This document shows positions 27,044 through 36,582 of a DNA stretch of 64,000 bases, one piece after another. Below the pieces are notes generated by a model that ran no database searches, was not told the origin of the DNA, and saw only the letters and a list, made by a program, of their open reading frames with translations. This DNA comes from Parashewanella spongiae (GTDB lineage: Bacteria > Pseudomonadota > Gammaproteobacteria > Enterobacterales > Shewanellaceae): the NCBI RefSeq assembly GCF_004358345.1, contig NZ_CP037952.1:4216001-4280000 (forward strand), given 5' to 3'. How positions within the stretch are numbered: position 1 is the stretch's first letter; each line of letters starts with the position of its first letter. The translations under genes were made by a program, and so were the position numbers.

Positions 27044-27736
27044 GTGCGCTTAGATAAATTCATTTGTGAAGCGACTGAACTCACTCGTAATCTTGCTAAA
27101 AAAGCCATTAAATCAGGTGATATTAGTTGTGATGGTGTCATCATTAAAAATGCCGCTTTTAAAGTTCAAACAGATATGCAAATTTGCTTCGAAGGAGAGC
27201 CTATCGAAGTTATTGGTGACAGGTATATCATGCTCAACAAACCTGTTGACACGATTTGCTCAACAACCGACGAAGTGTATCCTTCTGTTATATCACTGTT
27301 AGATGTTATCAAGACTGATACTTTACACATTGCCGGCCGACTGGATGTAGACACCACAGGGTTAGTATTAATTACCTCCGATGGTCAATGGTCACATAAA
27401 GTAGCATCACCTAAAAAGGAATGTGGGAAGCGCTATTTAATTAATGTAGCCGAAGAGCTCGATAATGAATTAGTGAAACAATTCGAATCAGGCATTTGCC
27501 TTAAGAGTGAACCTGAACCGCTTAAGCCTGCAAAACTTGAAATCATCGATTCTCACACTGCGCGTTTGACGATCACCGAAGGTAAGTATCATCAAGTGAA
27601 ACGTATGTTTGCAGCAACAGGTAATAAAGTCATTGGGCTTCACCGAGAAGCCGTTGGTAAAATTGAACTCGATGAAGATTTAGAAACCAGCGAATGGCGC
27701 TACCTTACTGACGAAGAAGTTAACTCAATAAAGTAA
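27044..27736 (+). CDS. rsuA: 16S rRNA pseudouridine(516) synthase RsuA
   Basis: The 230-residue enzyme isomerises U516 of 16S rRNA. It has a GTG start and an N-terminal S4 domain (MRLDKFICEATELTRNLAKK). The catalytic motif GRLDVDTTGLVLIT carries the nucleophilic Asp, and GKYHQVKRMFAATGNKV is the RsuA-type C-terminal motif. A PR3 repeat begins at the base immediately after its stop codon. Confidence 0.94.
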   Translation: MRLDKFICEATELTRNLAKKAIKSGDISCDGVIIKNAAFKVQTDMQICFEGEPIEVIGDRYIMLNKPVDTICSTTDEVYPSVISLLDVIKTDTLHIAGRLDVDTTGLVLITSDGQWSHKVASPKKECGKRYLINVAEELDNELVKQFESGICLKSEPEPLKPAKLEIIDSHTARLTITEGKYHQVKRMFAATGNKVIGLHREAVGKIELDEDLETSEWRYLTDEEVNSIK

Positions 27737-28283
27737 GGTCTGTTGATCTTTCAGGATTAAATTTTGTGCTATTTGAGCATTTATCTGTTCAACCTAAATA
27801 AATCGGTTGGGAGCGTTCATATACGCAGAAAAAATTACTGATAGTAAGGCATGAATAGCAGCAAGTAGTGGTTCTACTTGCAAAATTTATAACGCAGCTA
27901 GCGGTGATTTTGGCAAGTATATGAATGTTCAGCACTCACCTGATGGGTGAATTAGGGTTGTTTAGTTTTGTATTTAACTTCAATAGATTAAAGCTAAATT
28001 GTGCGTTCAACCGATTTATTTAGGTTCAAGGCGTGAGCAGTGATGTTTAGCCATCTAAGTGAGCTGGTCACAACACAGAACAGTGAATGCTCAAAAGCAT
28101 CGAAAAAAGAGAGAGCGTAAATTGGTCGCTCTTTCTAAATCAAAGGTGCTGCGTTATCGTTTTCTTATTTGGAAACGAAGTAACGACAGTTTTGTATGTC
28201 GATAATAACCAAACCTCACAAACTCTACCTTACATAAAATAACCAATTTATCGCTGCAAAAACAATCACGAAAGATCAACAGG
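27737..28283. repeat. PR3 repeat, copy 1 (about 547 bp)
   Basis: The ends are GGTCTGTTGATCTTTC and GAAAGATCAACAGG. A complete PR2 is nested at 27791-28026 and a PR4 hairpin lies at about 28175-28200. The copy at 30861-31404 is its inverted counterpart, with the same PR2 at the same internal place. No coding capacity is seen. Confidence 0.85.
27791..28026. repeat. PR2 repeat, full copy nested in PR3
   Basis: The ends are AACCTAAATAAATCGGTTGG and the inverse TCAACCGATTTATTTAGGTT, 236 bp in all. Internal marks are GCGTTCATATACGCAG and ACTTCAATAGATTAAAGC. It is MITE-like, with imperfect inverted ends of about 20 bp. Confidence 0.85.
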
Positions 28284-28297
28284 CTCTAATATTTCAA

Positions 28298-29137
28298 TTA
28301 TTTCTTTTTAAGCATCAAAGTACCACTGACAGTATTGAGAAACACATTGCCTCTTCCAATGCCAGTTTTGAATGACATTGATTCTGAACCTGTGTACTTT
28401 GCTTTAAAAGGTAAATCCTTCGATAGATGATTTCGAATAGAGCCACCTGGACCACCATTTAACGAAAATGCTGCTTTAGGCATTTCAGCAAAAACGAGTT
28501 CAATATCCCCGCTAACGGTTTGTGCTCTAAGACGTGTGAATTTATCACCCACATTAACAACGACATCACCACTCACATTTTTTACTCTTAACTCATTTGT
28601 CACAGAAGGGGTTGTTTCTATGTTGCCCGAAATTGAGTTCAGCCTTACCCAACCAGACAATTGTTTTGTACTCAGTGCTCCTGAAACCGTCTGCAACGAC
28701 GGTTTCCCTGAAAGGTTTTCTGCGTCAATACTGCCACTTATCGTTTCAACGTGAATATCTCCATCTAAATCCTTTAAATTAAGGTTGGTACTAATGCCAT
28801 CCAAGTTAAGGTTAAGACTTTTCGGAACTTTTATAATGAGTTTACTTCCGGATTTGTTCCCGCCGTTAAACTGGTTAGGTAAATCATCCTCAATTAAAAC
28901 ACTATCGCCATCACGTTTGAAAACGAAACCCTCGCTAAGTTCATCTAAGGTGCCAATGACTTGAATTCTATCTTTATCCCAGCTTTGTATATCAACACTA
29001 CCTCGTTTTACATCTATGCTCACATTAGGCATCTTTGATACATTAAGGGTTTTATCCACTTTTTCTATTGCATAACCAAATAATGGGACGGTCAACATAC
29101 TGAGAATTATGAGGATATTACTAAATTTCCGCTTCAT
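28298..29137 (-). CDS. DUF4097-type secreted beta-helix protein
   Basis: The start chosen is ATG 29137 because AAAAGGAAG precedes it at proper spacing; a GTG at 29155, directly after the upstream stop codon, is the alternative. Residues 1-22 form a signal peptide (IILSMLTVPLFGYA). The mature part has repeated short strands of the DUF4097 family (VETISGSIDAENLSG, SISGNIETTPS, VSGDVVVNVG, TVSGDIELVF). It is the third gene of an ECF sigma / anti-sigma / DUF4097 unit, an arrangement common in Shewanella and other proteobacteria, which suggests an envelope-stress output or regulator. Confidence 0.82.
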   Translation of the reverse strand: MKRKFSNILIILSMLTVPLFGYAIEKVDKTLNVSKMPNVSIDVKRGSVDIQSWDKDRIQVIGTLDELSEGFVFKRDGDSVLIEDDLPNQFNGGNKSGSKLIIKVPKSLNLNLDGISTNLNLKDLDGDIHVETISGSIDAENLSGKPSLQTVSGALSTKQLSGWVRLNSISGNIETTPSVTNELRVKNVSGDVVVNVGDKFTRLRAQTVSGDIELVFAEMPKAAFSLNGGPGGSIRNHLSKDLPFKAKYTGSESMSFKTGIGRGNVFLNTVSGTLMLKKK

Positions 29138-29155
29138 TTTTTGCTTCCTTTTCAC

Positions 29156-29677
29156 TCAAATTGAATAATAAGTTTGTGTTTCGATAAGCCCTTGCGCTTG
29201 TTCTAATAGCTCTATTTCGCGGCTTTGTAACCATAGCCACAATTCCCATAACTGTTTGTCATTTGGGTTTAGTCTTAATTGGTTACCCACCATTTTTGCA
29301 GCATTACGAAGTTCATGAATGCCAGCTCCAATCGGCCTAGTAAGTGGGCCGTTTTTCAAACTCACTGGCTTAATCACAAAGTTGAAATTTTCAACCTGCT
29401 GCTGATGTTGTGCCGCGAGTTCATCTATCAGGGTTATCATTGCCGTATTTGGTAAAGCATCCCCGTTATTAGAGTACTTATTAACTTGCCAACCAGTGAA
29501 GAACGCCAACAAAACACTCGACGCAATGGCTAGTCTTATCCATTTTGTGTTTTTTATCTTAAGAACATCCGTATCGAGTTTAGCTTCAATCTCACTCCAG
29601 AGAGGATCCTTAGGGTTAATTGATTTCGGTAACTCACTAATTAATTGGTTGAGCTGCTCATCTGAAATATTATTCAT
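29156..29677 (-). CDS. Probable membrane anti-sigma factor
   Basis: The 173-residue protein has a cytoplasmic N-terminus of about 45 residues (MNNISDEQLNQLISELP), one membrane span (about 47-64, LAIASSVLLAFFTGW) and a periplasmic helical domain. It overlaps the sigma gene by 4 bp (ATGA), the usual sign of translational coupling between an ECF sigma factor and its inhibitor. No zinc-binding HxxxCxxC motif is seen, so it is not of the ZAS class. Confidence 0.8.
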   Translation of the reverse strand: MNNISDEQLNQLISELPKSINPKDPLWSEIEAKLDTDVLKIKNTKWIRLAIASSVLLAFFTGWQVNKYSNNGDALPNTAMITLIDELAAQHQQQVENFNFVIKPVSLKNGPLTRPIGAGIHELRNAAKMVGNQLRLNPNDKQLWELWLWLQSREIELLEQAQGLIETQTYYSI

Positions 29678-30210
29678 GACAACATTTCCTTCAGTAACTG
29701 CCTAGCACGGTAATATTGAGCTTTGCTCGTGCCAACGGCCATATTAAGCAAATCCGCAATTTCTTCATGTCGATATCCCTCAATGGCGAATAACACAAAT
29801 ACCACTCTTGCTCGTTCGGGTAACTTTAGTATCATTTGATCAAGTTCATGATAATCATCATTAATAGAATATTCAGGAAGAGCATCAGCACTAAATAAAC
29901 GGTTCCAGAAGCTTTTTTGGCTTTTAATCATGGTCAGAGTTTGATTTACGCATAATCGATGCAACCAAGTACTAAACTGGCTTTCACCTCGATAACTTGG
30001 CAGCTTATCCCACAATCTAATAAAACATTCTTGAGTGATATCGTGAGCTAGGTCATGACCACCAGCCAATCGATAAGCCAGTGCATAAACACGCTTATGA
30101 TGAGTTTCATAAAGTGATTTAAAAGCCTGTTTATCTCCAGAGCTAGCAAGAGCTATGAGCTGATGTTCTTCTGAAATTGGTAAATCAACTTCTGCTAGTG
30201 CAAGCACCAA
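29674..30210 (-). CDS. ECF-type RNA polymerase sigma factor
   Basis: The 178-residue sigma factor has region 2 (about 20-90: FKSLYETHHKRVYALAYRL, DLAHDITQECFIRLWDKL, FSTWLHRLCVNQTL) and region 4 (about 120-178: LPERARVVFVLFAIEGYRHEEIADLL, VGTSKAQYYRARQLL). It heads the three-gene unit. A 569-bp PR1 copy begins 20 bp upstream of its start, so its native promoter has been displaced or lies within the repeat. Confidence 0.92.
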   Translation of the reverse strand: MVLALAEVDLPISEEHQLIALASSGDKQAFKSLYETHHKRVYALAYRLAGGHDLAHDITQECFIRLWDKLPSYRGESQFSTWLHRLCVNQTLTMIKSQKSFWNRLFSADALPEYSINDDYHELDQMILKLPERARVVFVLFAIEGYRHEEIADLLNMAVGTSKAQYYRARQLLKEMLS

Positions 30211-30230
30211 AAATATCCTCTAATGTTGTT

Positions 30231-30799
30231 ATACCAATTACAGTAATTAATCTCTCACTCAGCAAGAGATAAAGGTTTTCAGTACAAGGCGCATGTTCGA
30301 AGTACTATTTACCCTAACGGCCGCCATAAGAATCTGACATTCAACGCACTTCGTGCTTTTGTCGGGATAATTCAAGAACGTGTAACGCAATAATGGAAAC
30401 CTTTAGCCTTGCCCTTCGGGAGCTTGTATGCTCACACTTTGGTTTATAAACCTAAAAACATCAGTTGAACGCTGAATATACGAGTAACTGTTTGAGCAAT
30501 ACGATGATTTTCTTATCATGTGTTTCATCCAATAAGTGAAATGCTCTACGCTCACAAGCTTGCTAAAATGACTGCTATCTGCGTTGTAACTTTTGCAAGT
30601 AGAATACTACTTGCTGCAAGCCACGCCTTACTATCAGCCATTTTTTCTACGCTTGAGAACGCAGTCAACTGATGTTTCTAGGATAAATAATACTTAACAA
30701 AATTATCTCAACGTAGATAACTATGTTTTCACCAATTTCGTTTGTACTTTGTGCGCATACATAGCTCTGAGTTGAGCATTTAAGTACTGTAATTGGTAT
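30231..30799. repeat. PR1 repeat with nested PR2-like element (569 bp)
   Basis: The ends are ATACCAATTACAGTAATTAA and TACTGTAATTGGTAT. The divergent PR2 copy sits at 30449-30682, with ends AACCTAAAAACATCAGTTGA and TCAACTGATGTTTCTAGG. The junction CTAGG-ATAAATAATA at 30682 is the empty counterpart of the group II intron site at 2286/4296. Confidence 0.85.
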
Positions 30800-30860
30800 T
30801 AGTTTTATGATTAGACAATTTGAGGTTAACAAAAGGTTTAAATGAATTAAAAATTTATTA

Positions 30861-31404
30861 GGGTCTGTTGATCTTTCGTGATTGTTTTTGCAGCGATAAA
30901 TTGGTTATTTTATGCAAGATAGAGTTTGTGAGGTATGGTTATTATCGACATACAAAACTGTCGTTACTTCGTTTCCAAATAAGAAAACGATAACGCAGCA
31001 CCTTTTATTTAGAAAGAGCGACCAATTTACGCTGTCTTCGATGCTTTTGAGCATTCACTGTTCTGTGTTGTGACTAGCTCACTTAGATGGCTAAGCATCA
31101 CTGCTCACGCCTTGAACCTAAATATATCAGTTGAACACACAATTTAACTTTAATCTATTGAAGTTAAATACAAAATTAAACGACTCGAATTCACCCATCA
31201 GGTGAGTGCTGAACATTCATATACTTGCCAAAATCACCGCTAGCTGCGTTATAAATTTTGCAAGTAGAACCACTACTTGCTGCTATTCATGCCTTGCTAT
31301 CAATAATTTTTTCTGCGTATATGAACGCTCCCAACCGATTTATTTAGGTTGAACAGATAAATGCTCAAATAGCACAAAATTTAATCCTGAAAGATCAACA
31401 GCCC
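30861..31404. repeat. PR3 repeat, copy 2, inverted relative to copy 1
   Basis: It begins GGGTCTGTTGATCTTTCG and ends GAAAGATCAACAGCCCC. PR2 is nested at 31115-31350 and PR4 lies near 30946-30968. With copy 1 it brackets the sigma/anti-sigma/DUF4097 operon, giving a 3.7-kb inverted-repeat-bounded block (27737-31404). Confidence 0.85.
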
Positions 31405-31481
31405 CTAGAACAACTTGATTTGGATATTTTCATTTGAAGCGAACTACCAACTATATTGGCAGTACTCAACTGCATTAAGAA

Positions 31482-32429
31482 TTAAAGTGTCTTTTGATAC
31501 ACCAATTGCGCACAAGCTAGATCGGCTAAAGCAGTACCTACCGATTTAAAAAGCGTGATGTCTTTGTCATTATCACGCCCATAAACGTCACCTTTACACA
31601 ACTGGCTCAACTCCCCTTTAACTTCATCAAGATTAAACGCGCCCTCTTTTACTGGCATCAATAATTCACCCGCTTCTGAAAATGTATTTACTTTTGCGTC
31701 AACATACACTTCTGAGCGCACCACAAGCTGAGTATCAACTTCTCTGCAGGTTTTAACATGATTGCCAACTAAATCAACATGAGTGCCTTCTGTTACAAGA
31801 GAACTTGAAAATAATGGAACAGGTGATCGAGTTGCACAGCTTATGATGTCAGCCCAAGGTACATCATCTTCTAACGACTGACTTTCTGACACAATAATGT
31901 CTGGGCGTTTTTGCAGTATTTCATCAACCACATGTTGAATTTTATTACTGCTTCGTCCCCAAACTTTAATTTCTTTTATATTGCGAACACTCGCGTGAGC
32001 TAATGCCATATATGCCGCTAAATTTCCTGTGCCACATATCAATAATGTTGATGCGTCGCTTCTCGCTAAATAATCACAAGCGAGCGCAGAAACGGCTGCA
32101 GTACGCCAATAAGTCGCTGATGTGCCATCGACTACAGCTTGAGGCAAGCCGGTACTTCTATCAAAAATCATGATTTGTGCATAAATACTTTTTAAATCAG
32201 CAGACTGTTTCGGGTTATCAGGCAAATATGTAAAGGCTTTAACTGCAATAGTTTCATCATTCCATGACGGTAAAACCGCAAATGCATCATGGCTTGATGA
32301 GTTTTCATCAAGTTCATACACCTTACGTTGAGGCATTGAAAACGGCTTAGAAAAGGTGAGTTGCAAGGTCTGAATTAAATCAGCAAATGTTAGGGAGTTA
32401 TGAACTACTTCGGCTGGTATGATTATCAT
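31482..32429 (-). CDS. Ornithine cyclodeaminase / mu-crystallin family enzyme
   Basis: The 315-residue protein starts at MIIIPAEVVHN; an in-frame ATG at 32468 adds 13 residues. It is a Rossmann-fold NAD(P)-dependent enzyme of the OCD/mu-crystallin family, which includes delta1-pyrroline-2-carboxylate/ketimine reductases of trans-hydroxyproline use and ornithine cyclodeaminases. Motifs are KAFTYLPDN, DGTSATYWRTAAVSALA, LLICGTGNLAAYMALAHA, WADIISCATRSPVPLF and HVDLVGNH. No pathway genes lie next to it, so the substrate stays open. Confidence 0.85.
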   Translation of the reverse strand: MIIIPAEVVHNSLTFADLIQTLQLTFSKPFSMPQRKVYELDENSSSHDAFAVLPSWNDETIAVKAFTYLPDNPKQSADLKSIYAQIMIFDRSTGLPQAVVDGTSATYWRTAAVSALACDYLARSDASTLLICGTGNLAAYMALAHASVRNIKEIKVWGRSSNKIQHVVDEILQKRPDIIVSESQSLEDDVPWADIISCATRSPVPLFSSSLVTEGTHVDLVGNHVKTCREVDTQLVVRSEVYVDAKVNTFSEAGELLMPVKEGAFNLDEVKGELSQLCKGDVYGRDNDKDITLFKSVGTALADLACAQLVYQKTL

Positions 32430-32518
32430 TACTGTCTCGGCGCTATATTGATTACATACTGTATACAATAATTAATATAACTTTCCAAATTTTATCTCTA
32501 AAAACTGCTTTACCCATT

Positions 32519-35194
32519 TTATTGATCGGCAATTAACATCGCAACTTCAACAGAAAACCTCACCGTAAGTATATGAATTACACTGCTATAATCAGCACTT
32601 CCCCTTACTTCATTCAAGGCTAAAGCAAAAGCCAAAGCAGTCTCTTTACGGGTAGGTTCTAACTTTACTTTTCCTAAACCAATCAATAAACTTAGTGCCT
32701 TAACATGGCCTCGCTGTATCGCTATATCTATCGGTAGTTCACCTTGGTGGTTAACTGTGTTGACCTCAGCGCCCAGACGAATAAGGGTCTCAACAGCTTG
32801 ATGAACGCCATAATAGCAAGCAATATGAAGCGGTGTATTATTGTCAACATCTCGAGCGCCCAAATCGATTCCATTAATTCTAGCAATTGACTCTAACTCT
32901 TCACAATGAAACGAACTAGCCTTATGCAACCAAGTTCCACTTTTACTATTAAACAACCTGAAATATTCGTTTGAAAACAATATCCTACAAAAGTGCTTAT
33001 CATAAATTTCAGAATATATGTCTGCAGATGCATAAGCTAATGCCGTCCTTCCATAATTATCAAGTAGCAATACATTTAAATTGCTGGTGGACAATAGCAT
33101 TTCGACAACTTCCTTTTGTTTGCATTGTATTGCAAAATGAAAAACTGTTTTCTTATGGAAATTTCTAATATTTACGTCACAACCATTATTTATTATTAGT
33201 AAAACTAAATTATGCATTCCAAATAAGCAGGCTAAGTGGAGTGCCGTGTCCCCTTTAAAGTTTACGGCTTGAATGAATCCAGCGCCCTCAGCTCTATGTG
33301 TACACCGTTGTAATATTACTTTTGCTATATATTCTTGCTTATTAATTATACTTATGTGCAGTAGAGAGTTTTGTTTATTATCTCGATATGCTAATTCCAA
33401 CGGCTGCTTATCCAGCAACCAAAGGGCAATATCTTCTCGTCCAGTTTTTATCGCCACATGTATTAATGGCTTTCCATTTGGTGTGGCTTCATTGAGATTA
33501 AAGCGGCTGGTATTATTAAGCAAAATAAGTATATTCAATGAAGCCAACTGACAAAAAATATATAAAATTGACTTTCTGTTCCATTCTAATTCCCCAAAGT
33601 TTTCCACGTTCGCTATTAACCAAACAACGACTTCATTTTTTTTCAAATTGAGTGATTTAACGATTAAGTAACTCAATTGCCCTCTGGTAAAAAACTGTTT
33701 AAGTTCTGTAGCAGAAAATAACAGTAAGATATTGAGTGGGAGCTTTCTTACATCTTCACAAAGCAAGGTGCGATAATATTTTTTATGATGATTTACATAG
33801 GCTTTTGTATTGCATTCAACTTCAGGTAACAAACGACTTAACGCCAGAACACTTTCACATAACGGCCCTTGTTCATATTTTTGTAGCAGCTGGCTTTCCA
33901 AGGAAGAGGAAGATTGAAACCGTTCCACAATAATTAAACGTAAGTGCTCACCGTATGTCTGAAAGTAAGGAGAAGTGAGAAAGTGTTTGAAGCTTTCAGT
34001 TTGAATAAATCTAATTAACTGCTCTAAATCAGTTACTTGGCCGATAACTTGTTCCAACATATTAAAGCAAATATCTAGAGGAAACTCATACCAATCAACT
34101 TTACTTAAGTGATCTAATGTTAACTGGACAATACCGTTCTTACTTTTAAGGTAAAAATACAGCCCATGTGAACTTTCTAAATTCAATTGAGTGCTCGGTA
34201 TACGAAGAGACAATTCCACCCTGTCCCGATGAGTCAACACCTGCTCTATTGACTGACAACCTCTCTCATAGATATTTGTAAATAATGTACTTAATTCTTT
34301 TTCCGAGCCTGAATTTAAGAAGCTGCTTTCCCATAAATCAAAATCAAAATCGTTAAATAAAGCCTGCAGATTACTATTTAATCGCTTTTCTTCGACTTGG
34401 TTATCCAACAGGAGTGCACACTGTGACTTAAAACAATGCCTTTTTTCTTCAACAACCTTAACGGCTTCATGAGCTATTTTATCGATAACTCTTGCTGCCA
34501 CTCTTTTGTTTGTTGCCAGTAACTGCACTTGAGAACTTAAATCTGGCAAAGTACTCTGTTCGATACCTTCAGGTAGATTTAATTGCGGCTGATATCTATG
34601 GTTTGGTAAATCATAAAGAGTATTTTTCAGGTAATCAGTTATACTGTCAACATCTGATTCTTTCACTATTTGACTAGAATCACATTCCCATAACTCTTTC
34701 CTTACTAGTCGTGAAATAATGACTTTTCTCTGTTGAAGATTTGTAAGATAGATCCCCTTTTTTACTAGACTTATTTCGAAAATAGCAGCCATTATTCTAT
34801 CTAACAACTCTCTATTATTTTGCGGTTTTTCAGAAGACACTAATGTAGTAACAATAAACTGAACGTCTGGTAGTTGCTCATCACTTGCTGTCTTGCGTAT
34901 TAAATCGGTTAAATCTTTTAACAATTGAGTCAATTTGGTCGCAAATTGTGTCTTACTTTTTATTGAACCTGTATTAGTTACACTTTGAATTTGTATTAAA
35001 AAGTCTTCCAGTTTTATTCCTAATGGAATTAACTCATGCTTATCTTCTTGTGCGTATAAAACAAAGCTTTCTAATAACTCATAAGCTTTTGATCTTTGGT
35101 CGTTGAGCTCAGCCTTTCCTCTTGACTCATTCCACGTTATATTTCTATCGGGACTTTCTAGTAAAGCCGTTTGTGTAGGGCGACAACAAGACAT
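32519..35194 (-). CDS. Large ankyrin-repeat protein (891 residues)
   Basis: The start chosen is ATG 35194 (MSCCRPTQTALL); a TTG 15 bp upstream is less likely. The N-terminal 560 residues are helical and unassigned. Ankyrin repeats run from about residue 565 to 850: KPLIHVAIKTGREDIALWLL, NSLLHISIINKQEYIAKVIL, DTALHLACLFGMHNLVLLII, KTVFHFAIQCKQKEVVEMLL, TPLHIACYYGVHQAVETLI, LPIDIAIQRGHVKALSLLI. There is no signal peptide or membrane span. It stands alone between a metabolic enzyme and a small membrane protein. Such proteins are often exported effectors in host-associated bacteria; that role is inference. Unlike the ankyrin gene at 22-26 kb it is intact. Confidence 0.85.
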   Translation of the reverse strand: MSCCRPTQTALLESPDRNITWNESRGKAELNDQRSKAYELLESFVLYAQEDKHELIPLGIKLEDFLIQIQSVTNTGSIKSKTQFATKLTQLLKDLTDLIRKTASDEQLPDVQFIVTTLVSSEKPQNNRELLDRIMAAIFEISLVKKGIYLTNLQQRKVIISRLVRKELWECDSSQIVKESDVDSITDYLKNTLYDLPNHRYQPQLNLPEGIEQSTLPDLSSQVQLLATNKRVAARVIDKIAHEAVKVVEEKRHCFKSQCALLLDNQVEEKRLNSNLQALFNDFDFDLWESSFLNSGSEKELSTLFTNIYERGCQSIEQVLTHRDRVELSLRIPSTQLNLESSHGLYFYLKSKNGIVQLTLDHLSKVDWYEFPLDICFNMLEQVIGQVTDLEQLIRFIQTESFKHFLTSPYFQTYGEHLRLIIVERFQSSSSLESQLLQKYEQGPLCESVLALSRLLPEVECNTKAYVNHHKKYYRTLLCEDVRKLPLNILLLFSATELKQFFTRGQLSYLIVKSLNLKKNEVVVWLIANVENFGELEWNRKSILYIFCQLASLNILILLNNTSRFNLNEATPNGKPLIHVAIKTGREDIALWLLDKQPLELAYRDNKQNSLLHISIINKQEYIAKVILQRCTHRAEGAGFIQAVNFKGDTALHLACLFGMHNLVLLIINNGCDVNIRNFHKKTVFHFAIQCKQKEVVEMLLSTSNLNVLLLDNYGRTALAYASADIYSEIYDKHFCRILFSNEYFRLFNSKSGTWLHKASSFHCEELESIARINGIDLGARDVDNNTPLHIACYYGVHQAVETLIRLGAEVNTVNHQGELPIDIAIQRGHVKALSLLIGLGKVKLEPTRKETALAFALALNEVRGSADYSSVIHILTVRFSVEVAMLIADQ

Positions 35195-35286
35195 AAGTAT
35201 TACAACCAATTGTTAACACCTTCATATTATGTCAGCGTGTCATCAAGGGCACATGTTAATTTTTGTTAATTAACATGTGCCTTTTA

Positions 35287-35523
35287 CTAATCTGGCTTAC
35301 TCTGTTGATAGATGTGATATAAATGGTAAAGATTAATGAAACAGATCGCTGAATTCATACCCACAACAGGCCAAGCAGAAATATCAACGCCGTAGATAAC
35401 GAACAAAAAACAACCGCTAAAATTTATCCAACGTAGCCAAATAATGTTTTTCATCATCAAAGATATCGCGATCAATAATGATGCAAAGTAACCCAGCATT
35501 TCTAGCCAATTAATCGACTCCAT
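35287..35523 (-). CDS. Small inner-membrane protein, YgjV-like
   Basis: This 78-residue protein with three hydrophobic segments (LEMLGYFASLLIAISLMM, WINFSGCFLFVIYGV, AWPVVGMNSAICFINLYHL) resembles the YgjV/short membrane-protein family found in Vibrio and Shewanella. Function is unknown. A repeat-dense spacer precedes it. Confidence 0.7.
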   Translation of the reverse strand: MESINWLEMLGYFASLLIAISLMMKNIIWLRWINFSGCFLFVIYGVDISAWPVVGMNSAICFINLYHLYHIYQQSKPD

Positions 35524-35559
35524 ATTTCACCTCAATATAGTATTACGCCTAATGTTTTA

Positions 35560-35799
35560 ATCATTTCGGGTTTAATTCCTCGCCCCTTGTGGCGAACTAA
35601 CACAAAAGGTTTGTGTTTTGTCATACCAACGTAAGTTGGTATCCAGCGACTTTCACTAAAGGAGTTAGCGATTTAGAAAGTATCAATCTTTGTCATACCA
35701 GCGAAGGCTGCTATCCAGTGACTTTATAGAAAAAAGCAAAGGCACTAGACTACCGATATATAAAACTGTCGATACTTCTCCCCTCAGGGGCGGGGTGAT
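35560..35799. repeat. Cluster of REP-type palindromes and a PR4 hairpin
   Basis: Two REP units (ATACCAACGTAAGTTGGTAT near 35623 and a degenerate one near 35695), a PR4 copy (about 35750-35770) and the pair of GGGG/CCCC palindromes near 35580 and 35780 occur here. The order mirrors 2010-2150, so the block is an inverted copy of that repeat cluster. Confidence 0.7.
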
Positions 35800-36576
35800 T
35801 CAATTTGGTTTTGTCGCCAAAAAGCAGTCGAGTTGCCTGATATTTTGAAACCAGTTTGCTAAATTTTTATTTTCTAATTTCCATTCGATTTCTGGATGCC
35901 GAAAATCGATATAATCCAACGCACAAACTAACGTAATCGTGCAAGCGTTTAGATTTTCAGTCTGAAAAAGGTAGCCTTTTTCCATTTCAATACAGTTCAG
36001 TGTTTGTTTAATTGCCGAGCAAAACCGAGCTGTCCAAAAAGGCGAGCGGACGTTTTTATCTTCATCTTCACGCATTTGCTCTTGTCTCAACCCTACCGTA
36101 CTATCAACTAAGGGATGTCGCAGTTCAAATAATACCAATTTAAATTTCAACGCTTAATTTGTCATACCTGCGAACGCAGGTATCCAGCGACTTGTGCCCA
36201 AATTAACCAAAGACTCTGGACTCCTGCGTTCGCAGGAGTGACGATAAAATTGGTATACATTCTTCCGCCACGTCCCTAAACCTTTTAAAAGCGAAAAATC
36301 GGTTGCAAATTGCCAATCAACTGTCTTTTGAAATAGTTTACTCTCGCCAAATGCTGCGTCTAAATATCGCATAATCACTTCGCTATCGTAGATTGAACCA
36401 CCATCATTAAGGATTAAGCACGGGATCTTGCCAAGAGGGTTACACGTAATAAGCTCATGGTTGTTTTCAAAAGGATTAACAATGTGTTGCTCTATTTGCT
36501 CAGAGAGCTTTAGGCTATGGACTGCAACTCTTACCATACGCGCATAAGGTGATGCATCCGAATAAAGTAGTCTCAT
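35800..36576 (-). pseudogene. Glutathione S-transferase gene split by a REP-type insertion
   Basis: The N-terminal thioredoxin-like domain is readable from 36576 (MRLLYSDASPYARMVRVAVH, the GKIPCLIL cis-Pro loop, YDSEVIMRYLD). At about 36256 the frame runs into the repeat and its translation becomes SCERRSPES and WIPAFAGMTN, a familiar translated-REP signature. The C-terminal helical domain resumes in another frame at about 36130-35800 (VDSTVGLRQEQM, SPFWTARF). The inserted piece has inverted ends ATACCAATTT and AAATTGGTAT, about 125 bp. Two short ORFs (36154-36576 and 35800-36150) result. The enzyme is very probably inactive. Confidence 0.85.
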
Positions 36577-36582
36577 TATGCT

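Noticed and set aside
36154-36576. Intact 140-residue glutathione S-transferase
   Set aside because: Its last 28 residues are translated REP sequence and the C-terminal helical domain is in another frame downstream.
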